Source of the DNA: Burkholderiales bacterium
Lineage (GTDB): Bacteria > Pseudomonadota > Gammaproteobacteria > Burkholderiales > Burkholderiaceae_C
Length of the DNA stretch: 64,000 bases
Assembly: GCA_021414305.1 (NCBI GenBank)
Contig: JAIOOS010000012.1
Span: 170,696 to 234,695 of the forward strand
Reading direction: 5' to 3'
Below the pieces are notes generated by a model that was not told where the DNA came from, searched no databases, and saw only the letters and a list, made by a program, of their open reading frames with translations. The position numbers and the translations under genes are program-made. Shown one piece after another: positions 1 through 9,596 of the stretch; positions within the stretch are counted from its first letter, which is position 1; every line of letters begins with the position of its first letter.

Positions 1-110
1 TCGCTCAGGGCCGAGCGGTACTCGAGGAGCTCGAGCTCGGGCGCGAGCGCGGAGATTGCCGCGACGTACGGCGCCGCCGGCATCGGCTGCGTCATGAGCA
101 GCACCTTCAT
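1..110 (-). CDS. N-terminal fragment of an unidentified protein (MKVLLMTQPMPAAPYVAAISALAPELELLEYRSALS...), runs off the window edge
   Basis: ATG on minus strand at 110 overlapping the Rieske gene stop (ATGA); open to window edge. Confidence 0.5.
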   Translation of the reverse strand, partial: MKVLLMTQPMPAAPYVAAISALAPELELLEYRSALS

Positions 111-1282
111 GCGGCGAGGAAGTTGCCGCAGTTCGCGAATCGCTGCGTCGCCTCGGCGCCGGGGCCGCGGACGACGCCGCTCGGGTCCTCGCCGCGCGCC
201 AGCGCCGCGAGCTGCTCGCGCAGGAAGCGGCGCAGCAAGGCCACGCCGCGGTCGCTGGTGCGCAGGTGCTCGGCCGAATGCGCGGTGATCCTGCCCTGGC
301 TCACCTGCGCCTCGTAGTCGCCCGGAAAGTCGCGGTGCTCGGCCTCGCTCAGCTCCCACCAGAACTTGCCGTTCATCTTCGAGCGCATGCGGCCGAGGTC
401 GCCCGGTTGCCGCACCCGGCCGGCAACGTAGATGCGAAAGTGGCCGTCGTCGATCGGCAGCACCCAGCCGATCGATTCGACCGGGCCGAAGCTGGCCAGG
501 CGCGGGCTCGGCACCACGCGCAGGGTGGGCATCGCCGCTTCGGTGACGCGGTGCAGGCGGCGGCCGTCGTCGAGGTCGCGATAGCTGGTGGCGCGCACGC
601 CGCGCTCGGTCGCATCCCATTGCACCTCGGGCATCTGCGCCATCGCCGGCACGAACTGGTGGCCGGAGAACACGCCATGCAGGATCGGCACGTGCAGGCT
701 GTCGACCACGTTCTCCCAGTGCTGCAGCCAGTTGCAGGGAATGACCGGCGGGCCGCCGCCGCCGATGCTGCTGTCGTCGGCCTCGAGCGATTCGCCCGGG
801 GCGAGCTGCTCGAGCACGTCGATCCGCGGCAGCAGCGGCTTGCGGTCGGGTGGGCCGAGGTAGGCGAAGACGAGGCCGTAGCGCTCCTCCAGCGGATACC
901 AGGGCTGGCGCACGTTGCCACGGAGCTTCCCGCCCTCGGGCTCGCACGGCTGGTCGAGGCAGCGGCCGTCGACCGAGAACATCCAGCCGTGGTAGCAGCA
1001 GCGGATGCCCTCGGCCTCGACGCGGCCGTAGTGGAGCGAGGCGCCGCGATGGGCGCAGCGGGGATGGACCAGGCCGGGCCGGCCCTGGCCGTCGCGGAAC
1101 AGGATCAGGTCCTCGCCGAGCACCCGCACCGGCTTGGGCGTGGCGCCGGCATCGGCGGCGAGGCCGACCGGATGCCAGTAGCGGCGCAGCAGCTCGCCCA
1201 TCGGCGCGCCGGCGCCGACCTCGGTCAGCTCCTTGTCGTGGCTGGCCAGCGCCAGGCCGTACGCCGTGCCTTCGTCGAGCAT
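107..1282 (-). CDS. Rieske [2Fe-2S] aromatic ring-hydroxylating oxygenase alpha-subunit-like protein
   Basis: CAHRGASLHYGRVEAEGIRCCYHGWMF Rieske motif (CxH...CxxH) in C-terminal part of ORF 107..2404. Confidence 0.88.
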   Translation of the reverse strand: MLDEGTAYGLALASHDKELTEVGAGAPMGELLRRYWHPVGLAADAGATPKPVRVLGEDLILFRDGQGRPGLVHPRCAHRGASLHYGRVEAEGIRCCYHGWMFSVDGRCLDQPCEPEGGKLRGNVRQPWYPLEERYGLVFAYLGPPDRKPLLPRIDVLEQLAPGESLEADDSSIGGGGPPVIPCNWLQHWENVVDSLHVPILHGVFSGHQFVPAMAQMPEVQWDATERGVRATSYRDLDDGRRLHRVTEAAMPTLRVVPSPRLASFGPVESIGWVLPIDDGHFRIYVAGRVRQPGDLGRMRSKMNGKFWWELSEAEHRDFPGDYEAQVSQGRITAHSAEHLRTSDRGVALLRRFLREQLAALARGEDPSGVVRGPGAEATQRFANCGNFLAA

Positions 1283-1293
1283 GGCCTTGACGG

Positions 1294-2319
1294 CTACTCC
1301 GGCTTCGCGCCCGAGGCCTTGATGAAGTCGATCCACTTCGGCGCGTCGCGGGCGAACGACGCGGCGAACTCCTCGGGCGAGTTGCCGAGCGGCGTCTGTC
1401 CCTGCTCGATCAGCTTGGGCAGCACATCGGGCAAGCGGATCACCGCCGCGATCTCCTTCTGCAGGCGGTCGACGATGGCCTTGGGCGTGCCCGCGGGCGC
1501 GTAGGCGGCGACCCAGATCGGCAGCTCGAAGCCCTTGTAGCCCTGCTCGGCGAAGGTGGGCACGTCGGGCATGGCCGACGAGCGCCCCGGCCCGGTCATG
1601 CCGATCGCCTTGAGCTTGCCGGACTGCACCTGCGGCTTGGCGCCGACCGGGCTGGCGAAGGTCACGTCGAGGCTGCCGCCGATCACGTCGGTGATCGCCG
1701 GCTGCTCGCCCTTGTAGGGCACGTGGGTGAGGCTCACGCCGTGGTCGCGGGCCAGGATCTCGCCGTACACGTTGGCCGAGGAGCCGATGCCCCACGAGCC
1801 GTAGGAGATCGGCCGGTTCTGCTGCTTCGCCCAGGCGATGAAGCCCTTGAGGTCGCTGTAGCCGGCGGTGCCCGGCGCGGTGAGGAGCACGCTGCCGAGC
1901 GAGACCTGGGTGATCGGCGCGAAGTCCTTGACCGGATCGAACGGCAGCTTCCTGAACAGCACCGTGTTGTTCACGTGCGTCGACATCGTCGTGATCATGA
2001 AGGTGTAGCCGTCGGGCGCCGCCTTGGCGACGACGTCGGCGCCGACGATCGTGTTCGCGCCCGGCACCGCGTCGACGATCACCTGCTGGCCGAGGCGCTG
2101 GCCGAGCTTTTCGGCGATAACGCGGTTGAGCACGTCGATCGCGCCGCCGGGGTTGAAGGGCGAGACCAGGCGGATCGCCTTGGTCGGCCAGGCGGCGGCC
2201 GGAGCGGACGCCTGGGCCAGGGCCCCGCCGGCGAAAGGGGCGAGGATCGAGGCGGCCAGCGCCGCGGCCAAGGTCGCGCGGGTCCCTCCGGACCGGCGCA
2301 CTGCGGAACCCATGAGCAT
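1294..2319 (-). CDS. Bug/TctC family tripartite tricarboxylate transporter substrate-binding protein
   Basis: Signal peptide, WPTKAIRLVSPFNPGGAIDVLNR..., PFDPVKDFAPITQV, AMPDVPTFAEQG motifs. Confidence 0.92.
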   Translation of the reverse strand: MLMGSAVRRSGGTRATLAAALAASILAPFAGGALAQASAPAAAWPTKAIRLVSPFNPGGAIDVLNRVIAEKLGQRLGQQVIVDAVPGANTIVGADVVAKAAPDGYTFMITTMSTHVNNTVLFRKLPFDPVKDFAPITQVSLGSVLLTAPGTAGYSDLKGFIAWAKQQNRPISYGSWGIGSSANVYGEILARDHGVSLTHVPYKGEQPAITDVIGGSLDVTFASPVGAKPQVQSGKLKAIGMTGPGRSSAMPDVPTFAEQGYKGFELPIWVAAYAPAGTPKAIVDRLQKEIAAVIRLPDVLPKLIEQGQTPLGNSPEEFAASFARDAPKWIDFIKASGAKPE

Positions 2320-2372
2320 CTCCTGCCAATCTTGTTCGTTGTCGGCCCATTGTTCGGGCCGCGCGGCCGATC

Positions 2373-3281
2373 TCAATCGGGGGAAGCGCGCAAGCCCTCG
2401 ACAACCGTCGGATGGCGCAGGACCAGGCGCAGCTCCTCCTTGAGGCGGCGGTTGACGAGCCGGCGCGACTCGCCGAGAAAGCTCATCTGCAGCGGCGACA
2501 GCGACGCTTCGGCCTCCGCGCGGGAGATCCGCGGCGGCCGCGCCAGGCCGTGCAGGTTGGCGACGAGGTCGAAGTAGTCGCCCATGCGCAGCTCGGTGTC
2601 GTCGCTGGCGTTGACCGCCCGCTGCGGCCGGCCGCGGCAAAGCGCGGCGGCGCAGGCCCGCGCCAGGTCGTCGGCATGGATGTGGTTGGTGTAGACGTCG
2701 TCGGCCGCTGCGAGCACCGGCGTGCCGCGCGCCAGCCGCTCGCGCGGGTCGCCGCCGGCACGATCGAGCGCATAGATGCCGGGGATGCGCAGGGCCGTCA
2801 CGGCGACGCCGGCGCTGCGGCCGAAGATGCGCAGGCGCGCCTCGGCGTCCACGCGCCGGCGGGCGCGGTCGGTCGCCGGCGCGAGCGGCCGGGTCTCCTC
2901 GACCTTCGCCCCGCGGCAGTCGCCGTAGACGCCGCTGGTCGAGCCGTAGACCACGCGCTGCAGGCGCGGCGACCGTGCCAGGGCGTGGATCAGCCGGGCG
3001 GTGCGCCGGTCGTCCAGGCCCGAGGAAGCCGGCGGCGCCAGGTGCAGAACCGCGTCGGCCAGGCCGGCGAGGCGCGCAAGAGTCTCCGGGCGGTCGAGAT
3101 CGCCGGCCAGCGGCACCACGCCGGCGGCGCGCAGGGTGGCATGGCGCGTCGCGCTCGAGGTCAGGGCGAGCAGGCGCCAGCGGCCGCGCAGCAGCGCCGC
3201 GACGCGCAGCCCGACGTCGCCGCAGCCCACGATCAGGAGCACGGGCCGGCGGAAGCGGGAGGGGCGGTCGGTCGGGTTCAT
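2373..3281 (-). CDS. NAD(P)-dependent epimerase/dehydratase (extended SDR family)
   Basis: VLLIVGCGDVGLRVA Rossmann motif, YGSTSGVYGD; start M at 3281 or 3293. Confidence 0.82.
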   Translation of the reverse strand: MNPTDRPSRFRRPVLLIVGCGDVGLRVAALLRGRWRLLALTSSATRHATLRAAGVVPLAGDLDRPETLARLAGLADAVLHLAPPASSGLDDRRTARLIHALARSPRLQRVVYGSTSGVYGDCRGAKVEETRPLAPATDRARRRVDAEARLRIFGRSAGVAVTALRIPGIYALDRAGGDPRERLARGTPVLAAADDVYTNHIHADDLARACAAALCRGRPQRAVNASDDTELRMGDYFDLVANLHGLARPPRISRAEAEASLSPLQMSFLGESRRLVNRRLKEELRLVLRHPTVVEGLRASPD

Positions 3282-3342
3282 CGATGCAGGCAAAATCCTC
3301 GATTCAGTCTAGGCGACGCCCGCTCCCCGCGAATTCCCTCCC

Positions 3343-4386
3343 ATGTCCTTCACCGTCACCGTCCAGCCCAGCGGGCGCAGCTTCGACGTCGAGCGCGACG
3401 AACCCATTCTCCAGGCCGCCATCCGCCAGGGCGTGGGCCTGCCCTACGGCTGCAAGGACGGCGCCTGCGGCTCGTGCAAGTGCCGCATGCTCGAAGGCCG
3501 CGTCATCCACGGCGCGCACCAGCAGAAGGCGCTCAGCCTCGAGGAAGAAGCCGCGGGGCTGATCCTCACCTGCCAGGCCGCGCCGCAGACCGACATCGTC
3601 CTCGAGGCGCGAACCGTGCCCGGCGCGGGCGAGTTTCCGGTGCGAAAGCTGCCGAGCCGGGTGCTCTCGATCGTGAAGCCCGCTCCCGACGTGGCGATCC
3701 TCACGCTGCAGCTTCCGGCCAACGACCCGCTGCAGTACCGGGCCGGCCAGTTCGTCGAGTTCATCCTGCGCGACGGCTCCCGGCGCAGCTATTCGATGGC
3801 CAACGCGCCGCACAACCAGGGCGAGAGGCCGCAGATCGAGCTGCACCTGCGGCATCTGCCCGGCGGCAGGTTCACCGATCACGTGTTCGGCGCGATGAAG
3901 GAGAAGGAAATCCTGCGCGTCGAAGGGCCGTTCGGCAGCTTCTTCCTGCGCGAGGATTCCGAGAAGGACATGGTGCTGCTCGCCTCGGGCACCGGCTTCG
4001 CGCCGATCAAGGCGATCATCGAGCACATGATCGAAAAGGGCAGCCAGAGAAAGGCGGTCCTCTACTGGGGCTGCCGCTCGAAGGGCGACCTCTACATGCA
4101 CGAGTGGGCCGAACAGGCGACCGCCCGGCTCGCGCACCTGCGCTACGTGCCGGTGCTGTCGGAGCCCAAGCCCGAGGACGGCTGGACCGGACGCACCGGC
4201 CTGGTCCACCAGGCGGTGATGCACGACCTGCCCAACCTGATGGAGCATCAGGTCTATGCCTGCGGCGCGCCGATCATGGTCGAATCGGCGCAGCGCGACT
4301 TCGTCGCCCGCTGCGGCTTGCCCGACGACGAGTTCTACGCCGATTCGTTCACCTCCGAAGCCGACAAGCACGGCCCGCTCGCATGA
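3343..4386 (+). CDS. 2Fe-2S ferredoxin/FAD/NAD reductase (CDP-6-deoxy-delta-3,4-glucoseen reductase-like)
   Basis: Plant-type 2Fe-2S motif CKDGACGSCKC, then RxYSMAN FAD motif and LLASGTGFAPIKAI NAD-binding motif. Confidence 0.88.
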   Translation: MSFTVTVQPSGRSFDVERDEPILQAAIRQGVGLPYGCKDGACGSCKCRMLEGRVIHGAHQQKALSLEEEAAGLILTCQAAPQTDIVLEARTVPGAGEFPVRKLPSRVLSIVKPAPDVAILTLQLPANDPLQYRAGQFVEFILRDGSRRSYSMANAPHNQGERPQIELHLRHLPGGRFTDHVFGAMKEKEILRVEGPFGSFFLREDSEKDMVLLASGTGFAPIKAIIEHMIEKGSQRKAVLYWGCRSKGDLYMHEWAEQATARLAHLRYVPVLSEPKPEDGWTGRTGLVHQAVMHDLPNLMEHQVYACGAPIMVESAQRDFVARCGLPDDEFYADSFTSEADKHGPLA

Positions 4387-5387
4387 ACCCCAGGATGAAA
4401 CGCCGCCACGCCCTCGCCATGCTGGCCGCCGGCGCCGCCGCCTGCGCCCTGCCCTTCGCGGCGCGGGCGCAGGCCGCGCGGACGCTGCGCTTCATCGTGC
4501 CTTACCCGCCGGGCGGTCCGCTCGACATCGTCGCCCGCTCGCTGGCCGAGCGGGTGAAGGAGAGCCTGGGCGTGGTGATCGTCGAGAACCGGCCGGGAGC
4601 CGGCGGCAACCTCGGCGCCGACGCCGTTGCCAAGGCGCCGCCCGACGGCAACACGATCGTCATGGGCGCGGTGGCCACGCACGCGATCAACCCCTGGCTG
4701 TATGCGAAGCTGCCCTACGACCCGATCAAGGACTTCACGCCCATCACCGGCGTGGCCCGGGTGCCCAACGTGCTGGTGATGAGCCCGGAGGCCGCGAGCC
4801 GGCTGGGCATCGCCGGCGTCGCCGACCTGGTGGCCTACGCCAAGAGAAACCCCGGCAAGCTCAACTACGGCTCGGGCGGCAACGGCAGCGCCGGCCACCT
4901 TGCCGGCGAGATGTTCAAGGCGCAGGCCGGCGTGTTCATGGTCCACATTCCCTACGCCGGCGGCAGTCCGGCGCAGCTCGCGCTGCTCGGCGGCCAGGTC
5001 GACCTGAACTTCGACAATCTCGCCGCCGCTTCGGCCAACATCAAGGCCGGCAAGCTGAAGGCGCTGGCCGTCACCACCGCCGCGCGCTCGAGCGCGATGC
5101 CCGACGTGCCGACCATCGCCGAGGCGGGCAAGGCGCTCGGCCTGGCCAGCTTCGACATCGACACCTGGTTCGGCATCTTCGCCCCGGCGAACCTGCCGGC
5201 CGAGGCGACCGCCCGGCTGAACAAGGCGTTCGTCGAGGCGATCGGATCGGTCGAGCTGAAGGCGCGCTTGGCGAGCCTGTTCGCCGAGTCGATGGCGAGC
5301 TCGCCGGACCGCTTCGCCGCTTTCGTGAAGAGCGAGCTGGGCAAATACGAGAAGGTCGTCAAGGCCTCCGGTGCGCGGATCGAATAG
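4383..5387 (+). CDS. Bug/TctC family substrate-binding protein
   Basis: FIVPYPPGGPLDIVARSLAE, NRPGAGGNLGADAVAKAPPDGNT; ATGA overlap with preceding gene. Confidence 0.92.
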   Translation: MNPRMKRRHALAMLAAGAAACALPFAARAQAARTLRFIVPYPPGGPLDIVARSLAERVKESLGVVIVENRPGAGGNLGADAVAKAPPDGNTIVMGAVATHAINPWLYAKLPYDPIKDFTPITGVARVPNVLVMSPEAASRLGIAGVADLVAYAKRNPGKLNYGSGGNGSAGHLAGEMFKAQAGVFMVHIPYAGGSPAQLALLGGQVDLNFDNLAAASANIKAGKLKALAVTTAARSSAMPDVPTIAEAGKALGLASFDIDTWFGIFAPANLPAEATARLNKAFVEAIGSVELKARLASLFAESMASSPDRFAAFVKSELGKYEKVVKASGARIE

Positions 5388-5400
5388 GACAATCTCACTC

Positions 5401-5673
5401 ATGGCTTTCGTTCAAACCGACCTGCAGCGCGAAGTCGCGGCCCTTCTGGTCGAGGCGCTCAACCTCGACCTCGCCGCGGAAGCGATCGACCCCGAGGCGC
5501 CGCTCTACGGCGAAGGCCTGGGCCTCGACTCGATCGACATCCTCGAGGTCGCGCTCGTCGTTTCCCAGCGCTACGGCTTCCAGCTCCGCTCCGACGACGA
5601 AGACAACGTGCGCATCTTCCGCTCGCTGGCGAGTCTGTCCGAGCACGTCGCCGCCAATCGTCAACCCGCCTAG
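5401..5673 (+). CDS. Acyl carrier protein (phosphopantetheine-binding)
   Basis: GLGLDSIDILEVAL carrier motif, 90 aa. Confidence 0.88.
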   Translation: MAFVQTDLQREVAALLVEALNLDLAAEAIDPEAPLYGEGLGLDSIDILEVALVVSQRYGFQLRSDDEDNVRIFRSLASLSEHVAANRQPA

Positions 5674-5680
5674 GGGCCGC

Positions 5681-6322
5681 ATGCGCGCCCGCACCGTGCT
5701 GGTCGGGTTGGTCGGCGCGGCCTACGTCGCCGGCTGCCATTGGCTGATGACCAGCGCGCCCGACTCGCGCTGGAACGCGGTCGTCGTGATCGGGCCGATG
5801 CTCGGCCTCGTCGCCTTCGTCGCCGCGAGGCGCGGTCCGCGGCTGGTCGCCGGCATCGCCGGGCTCGGCCTGGTCGCGCTTCTGTTCCAGGCCTGGCGCG
5901 GCGGCGGCCTGGCGCCCGCGACGCTCTACCTGGCGCAGCACGTCGCCATCCATGCCGCCCTGGCGGTCATGTTCGCGCTCACCCTGAGGCCCGGCCAGGA
6001 ACCGCTGGTGACGGCGCTGGCGCGCCGCGTCCACGACGGCCTCTCGCCGGGCATGGCGAGCTACTCGCGCAAGGTCACCGTCGCCTGGATCGTCTACTTC
6101 GTGCTGATGGCGGCGACCTCGGTCGCGCTGTTCGCGTTCGCGCCGTTCGACGCCTGGGCGGTGTTCGCCAACCTGGCGACGCCGCTGGCGATGGTGCTGA
6201 TGTTCGTCGGCGAGTACCTGCTGCGCTATCGCCTGCATCCCGAGTTCGAGCGGGCGACGCTGGCCGATGCGATGAACGCCTACTCGCGGCGCCACGCCGC
6301 CCCACTCGACCGCGCGCCATGA
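5681..6322 (+). CDS. COG4648-like integral membrane protein of aryl-polyene-type clusters
   Basis: Multiple hydrophobic segments; between ACP and AMP-ligase as in aryl polyene clusters. Confidence 0.7.
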   Translation: MRARTVLVGLVGAAYVAGCHWLMTSAPDSRWNAVVVIGPMLGLVAFVAARRGPRLVAGIAGLGLVALLFQAWRGGGLAPATLYLAQHVAIHAALAVMFALTLRPGQEPLVTALARRVHDGLSPGMASYSRKVTVAWIVYFVLMAATSVALFAFAPFDAWAVFANLATPLAMVLMFVGEYLLRYRLHPEFERATLADAMNAYSRRHAAPLDRAP

Positions 6323-7680
6323 CGAGCGAAGCCCTGCTCGGCCCCGGCCCGATGGATGCCGCGCTGGCGTACCGCGACGGCGTCGCGATCAGCCGCCGCC
6401 AGTACCTCGCCGACGCGGCCGCGCTCGCCGAGCGGCTGCCGGGCGCGGGCGCGATGCTCAACCTCTCGGTCGACCGCTACCGCTTCGCGGTCGGCCTCGG
6501 CGCCGCGCTGCTGCGCGGCCACACCTGCCTGCTGCCGCCGAACCACACCGCGCACACGGTCGAGCGCCTGCGGGCACGCTTCGCCGGCGTGTACGCGCTG
6601 GTCGAAGCGGGCGCCGACGGCGACGGCCTGCCGAGCGTCGCCCATGGCGCGCCCGCGCAGGCGACGCAGGCCGAGCCAGCGCCTCCGCTCCTCGCCGCCG
6701 ATCTCGTCGCCGCCTACGTGCTCACCTCGGGCTCCACCGGCGACCCGGTGCCGCATGCCAAGCCCTGGGGCCTGCTCGCGAGGAGCGCGCGCGCCGAAGC
6801 CGCGCGTCTCGCCGAGGCGATGGGCCGCGACTCGCTCGCCGGCGTCGCCCTGGTCGCGACCGTGCCGCCGCAGCACATGTACGGCTTCGAATCGAGCGTG
6901 CTGATCGCCCTGCACGGCGGCGCCGCGTTCGATGCCGGGCGGCCGTTCTATCCGGCCGACGTCGTTGCCGCGCTCGCCGCCGCGCCGGCGCCGCGGCTGC
7001 TGGTGACGACACCGTTCCACCTGAAGGCGCTGCTCGAATCGGGCCTGGCGATGCCGCAGGTCGAGCTCGTCCTCTGCGCCACCGCACCGCTCTCGCCGCA
7101 GATGGCGGCGCGCGCCGAGGCGGCCTTTGCCGCACCGCTGGTCGAGATCTACGGCTGCACCGAGGCCGGCCAGGTGGCGACCCGGCGCACCACCGCCGGC
7201 GCCGAATGGCGCACCTTCGACGGCCTGGTGCTGAGCGGCAACGACGAGCACGCGATCGTGAACGGCGGCCACGTGCCCGAGCCGACGCCGCTGGCCGACG
7301 TGCTCGAGGTCCTGGGCCCCGAGCGCTTTCGCCTGCTCGGCCGCTCCAACGACCTGGTGAACATCGCCGGCAAGCGCAGTTCGCTCAGCCATCTCAACTT
7401 CCATCTCAACGCGATCGAGGGCGTGGTCGACGGCGCGTTCTGGGCACCGCCCGAAGGCGCCGGCTCGCCCGGCATCGTTCGCCTGGTGGCCTTCGTCGTC
7501 GCCCCCGGGCTCGGCCGCGAGCAGATCCTCGCCGGCCTGCGCCAGCGGGTCGACGCCGCCTTCCTGCCGCGGCGCATCGTCGCCGTCGATGCCCTGCCGC
7601 GCGAGCCGACCGGAAAGCTGACCACGGCGCGCCTCGCCGACCTCGCCGCCGCGCACGGCCTGCGCTCTGGCTCGCGCTAG
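6319..7680 (+). CDS. AMP-dependent acyl/aryl-CoA (or acyl-ACP) synthetase
   Basis: AYVLTSGSTGDPVPHAKPW, EIYGCTEAGQ, PREPTGKL motifs; ATGA overlap. Confidence 0.86.
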   Translation: MTSEALLGPGPMDAALAYRDGVAISRRQYLADAAALAERLPGAGAMLNLSVDRYRFAVGLGAALLRGHTCLLPPNHTAHTVERLRARFAGVYALVEAGADGDGLPSVAHGAPAQATQAEPAPPLLAADLVAAYVLTSGSTGDPVPHAKPWGLLARSARAEAARLAEAMGRDSLAGVALVATVPPQHMYGFESSVLIALHGGAAFDAGRPFYPADVVAALAAAPAPRLLVTTPFHLKALLESGLAMPQVELVLCATAPLSPQMAARAEAAFAAPLVEIYGCTEAGQVATRRTTAGAEWRTFDGLVLSGNDEHAIVNGGHVPEPTPLADVLEVLGPERFRLLGRSNDLVNIAGKRSSLSHLNFHLNAIEGVVDGAFWAPPEGAGSPGIVRLVAFVVAPGLGREQILAGLRQRVDAAFLPRRIVAVDALPREPTGKLTTARLADLAAAHGLRSGSR

Positions 7681-7693
7681 GACCTGGACGGCG

Positions 7694-8032
7694 ATGGACA
7701 GCCCCCCGCACCGTACGCAACGCGTCGAAATCGCCATCGACCACCCGGCCTTCGCCGGCCACTTTCCCGGCCGGCCGATGCTGCCCGGTGTCGCCCTCGT
7801 CGCCGAGGCGATGGAAGCGGCCGCCGCCGACCCGGCGCTGGCCCGGGCGATCGGCCCGGCGCCGCGCCTTTCGGTGGTGAAGTTCCTGGCGCCGGTGCTG
7901 CCGGGCGCCACGCTCGAGATCGCCTTCCGGCTCGAAGCGCGCGCCGTCTCGTTCAGCATGGGCGAGCAGGGCCGCGTCGCCGCCACCGGCCAGTTCGCGC
8001 GCGTCGACACCGAACGGGACGAGCCGCGGTGA
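7694..8032 (+). CDS. FabZ/ApeI-like 3-hydroxyacyl-ACP dehydratase
   Basis: DHPAFAGHFPGRPMLPGVALVAEAM hot-dog fold dehydratase motif. Confidence 0.82.
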   Translation: MDSPPHRTQRVEIAIDHPAFAGHFPGRPMLPGVALVAEAMEAAAADPALARAIGPAPRLSVVKFLAPVLPGATLEIAFRLEARAVSFSMGEQGRVAATGQFARVDTERDEPR

Positions 8033-8988
8033 AGAGCGAAGGCAGCAGCGGCGCGACCGCCGCGGGCTGGGCGGGCCAGCGCGAGCGCAGCAACCTGCCG
8101 GCCCTGCGCGTGATGCGCTGGATCGCCGTGGCCGCCGGGCGGCGGGCGGCGCGGCTGATGCTGCACCCGATCGCGATCTACTTCTTCCTCGCGAGCAGCG
8201 CGCCGCGCCGCCATTCGCGCGCCTACCTCGAGCGCGTGCTCGGCCGCAAGCCGGGCTGGCGCGACGTCTATCGCCATTTCCACACCTTCTGCGCGACCGT
8301 GCTCGATCGCGTCTACCTGCTGCGCGAGCAGTTCGACGAGTTCCAGTTCGAGGCCAGCGGCATCGGGGCCATCCTCGAGCCCTTCGCCCGTGGCGAGGGC
8401 GTGCTCGCCTGCGGCGCGCACCTCGGCAGCTTCGAGGCGCTGCGCATGGTCGGCCACGACAAGGGCCTGCGCGTGGCGATGATCATGTACGAGGACAACG
8501 CCCGGCTGATCAACGACACGCTGGCGGCGATCGCGCCGAACGCGAAGCTGCACACCATTGCGCTCGGCCGGCTCGACGCGATGCTGGTCCTGCGCCGCTG
8601 GCTCGACGAAGGCGGCGTCGGCGGCATGCTCGCCGACCGCACCCTGCCCGGCAACAACCCGCAGCGCTCGAAGACCGTGGTCCTGCCGTTCCTCGGCGCG
8701 CCGGCGCGCTTCGCCGACGGACCCTTCCGCCTGGCGGCCCTGCTGCGCAGGCGGGTCGTGTTCATGGCCGGCCTCTACCGCGGCGGCAATCGCTACGACC
8801 TGCGCTTCGGCGAGCTCGCCGATTTCTCGACCGCGGCCTCGGCCGAGGAGCGCGACGCGGCGATCGGCGCCGCCCTCCAGCGCTACGTGACGACGCTCGA
8901 GGAGCTCTGCCGTGCCGCGCCGTACAACTGGTTCAACTTCTTCGATTTCTGGGCCGATGCCGATGCCGAAGCGAACCCGCGTGCCTGA
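8029..8988 (+). CDS. LpxL/HtrB-family lysophospholipid acyltransferase
   Basis: CGAHLGSFEALR (HxxxxE variant), GGMLADRTLPGNN; GTG start with GTGA overlap. Confidence 0.82.
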   Translation: MKSEGSSGATAAGWAGQRERSNLPALRVMRWIAVAAGRRAARLMLHPIAIYFFLASSAPRRHSRAYLERVLGRKPGWRDVYRHFHTFCATVLDRVYLLREQFDEFQFEASGIGAILEPFARGEGVLACGAHLGSFEALRMVGHDKGLRVAMIMYEDNARLINDTLAAIAPNAKLHTIALGRLDAMLVLRRWLDEGGVGGMLADRTLPGNNPQRSKTVVLPFLGAPARFADGPFRLAALLRRRVVFMAGLYRGGNRYDLRFGELADFSTAASAEERDAAIGAALQRYVTTLEELCRAAPYNWFNFFDFWADADAEANPRA

Positions 8989-9589
8989 GCGCCGCGCCTG
9001 GCTGCGCCGCGCGGCCGCGCTGCTCGCGGGGCTGGCCGCGGCAGCGGCGACGACGACGATCGCCGCCGCCGGCTTCGACCTCGCGCAGCTCACGGCGCAG
9101 CTCGCGCGCGTGAAGTCCGGGGAAGCGACCTTCACCGAGAAGCGCCGAGTCGAGATGCTCGACCGCACCCTGGAATCGTCGGGCCGGCTGGTGTTCCGCG
9201 CACCCGACACCTTCATCCGCGAGACCCTGAAGCCGCGGCGCGAGAAGCTCGAGGTCTCGGGCAACGTGCTGACCATGAGCCTGGGCGATCGCAGCCGGAC
9301 GCTGCAGCTCGACAGCGCCCCGGAAGCCGCGGTCATCGTCGAGGCGGTGCGCGGCACGCTCACCGGCAACCGCGAGGCGCTGGAGCGGCTGTTCGAGTGC
9401 GCGCTGTCGGGCAGCGCCGAGCGCTGGTCGCTCGATCTGGTGCCGCGCGACCTGCGCCTGCGCGGCCAGGTCGCCTCGGTCCGCGTAAGCGGCCGCGGCG
9501 CCGTCGTCCGCGAGGTGCAGGTGCTGCTCGCCGACGGCGACCGCTCGACGATGACGATCGAGCCGCTGCCCGCGAGCGCCGCGCCGTGA
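8963..9589 (+). CDS. LolA-like outer membrane lipoprotein carrier protein
   Basis: Signal peptide and FTEKRRVEMLDRTLESSGRLVFRAPDTFIRETLKPRREKLEVSGN. Confidence 0.78.
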   Translation: MPKRTRVPERRAWLRRAAALLAGLAAAAATTTIAAAGFDLAQLTAQLARVKSGEATFTEKRRVEMLDRTLESSGRLVFRAPDTFIRETLKPRREKLEVSGNVLTMSLGDRSRTLQLDSAPEAAVIVEAVRGTLTGNREALERLFECALSGSAERWSLDLVPRDLRLRGQVASVRVSGRGAVVREVQVLLADGDRSTMTIEPLPASAAP

Positions 9590-9596
9590 GCGTGCC

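Noticed and set aside
107-2404. Single 765-aa Rieske ORF
   Set aside because: Upstream part is an alternate frame of the TctC gene; the real Rieske gene starts at 1282.
2412-5387. 991-aa ORF ending in TctC
   Set aside because: Only 4383-5387 encodes a recognisable protein; the rest is off-frame over the epimerase and reductase genes.
6280-9369. 1029-aa minus-strand ORF opposite the APE-like cluster
   Set aside because: Overlaps recognised AMP-ligase, dehydratase and acyltransferase genes; low-complexity shadow ORF.
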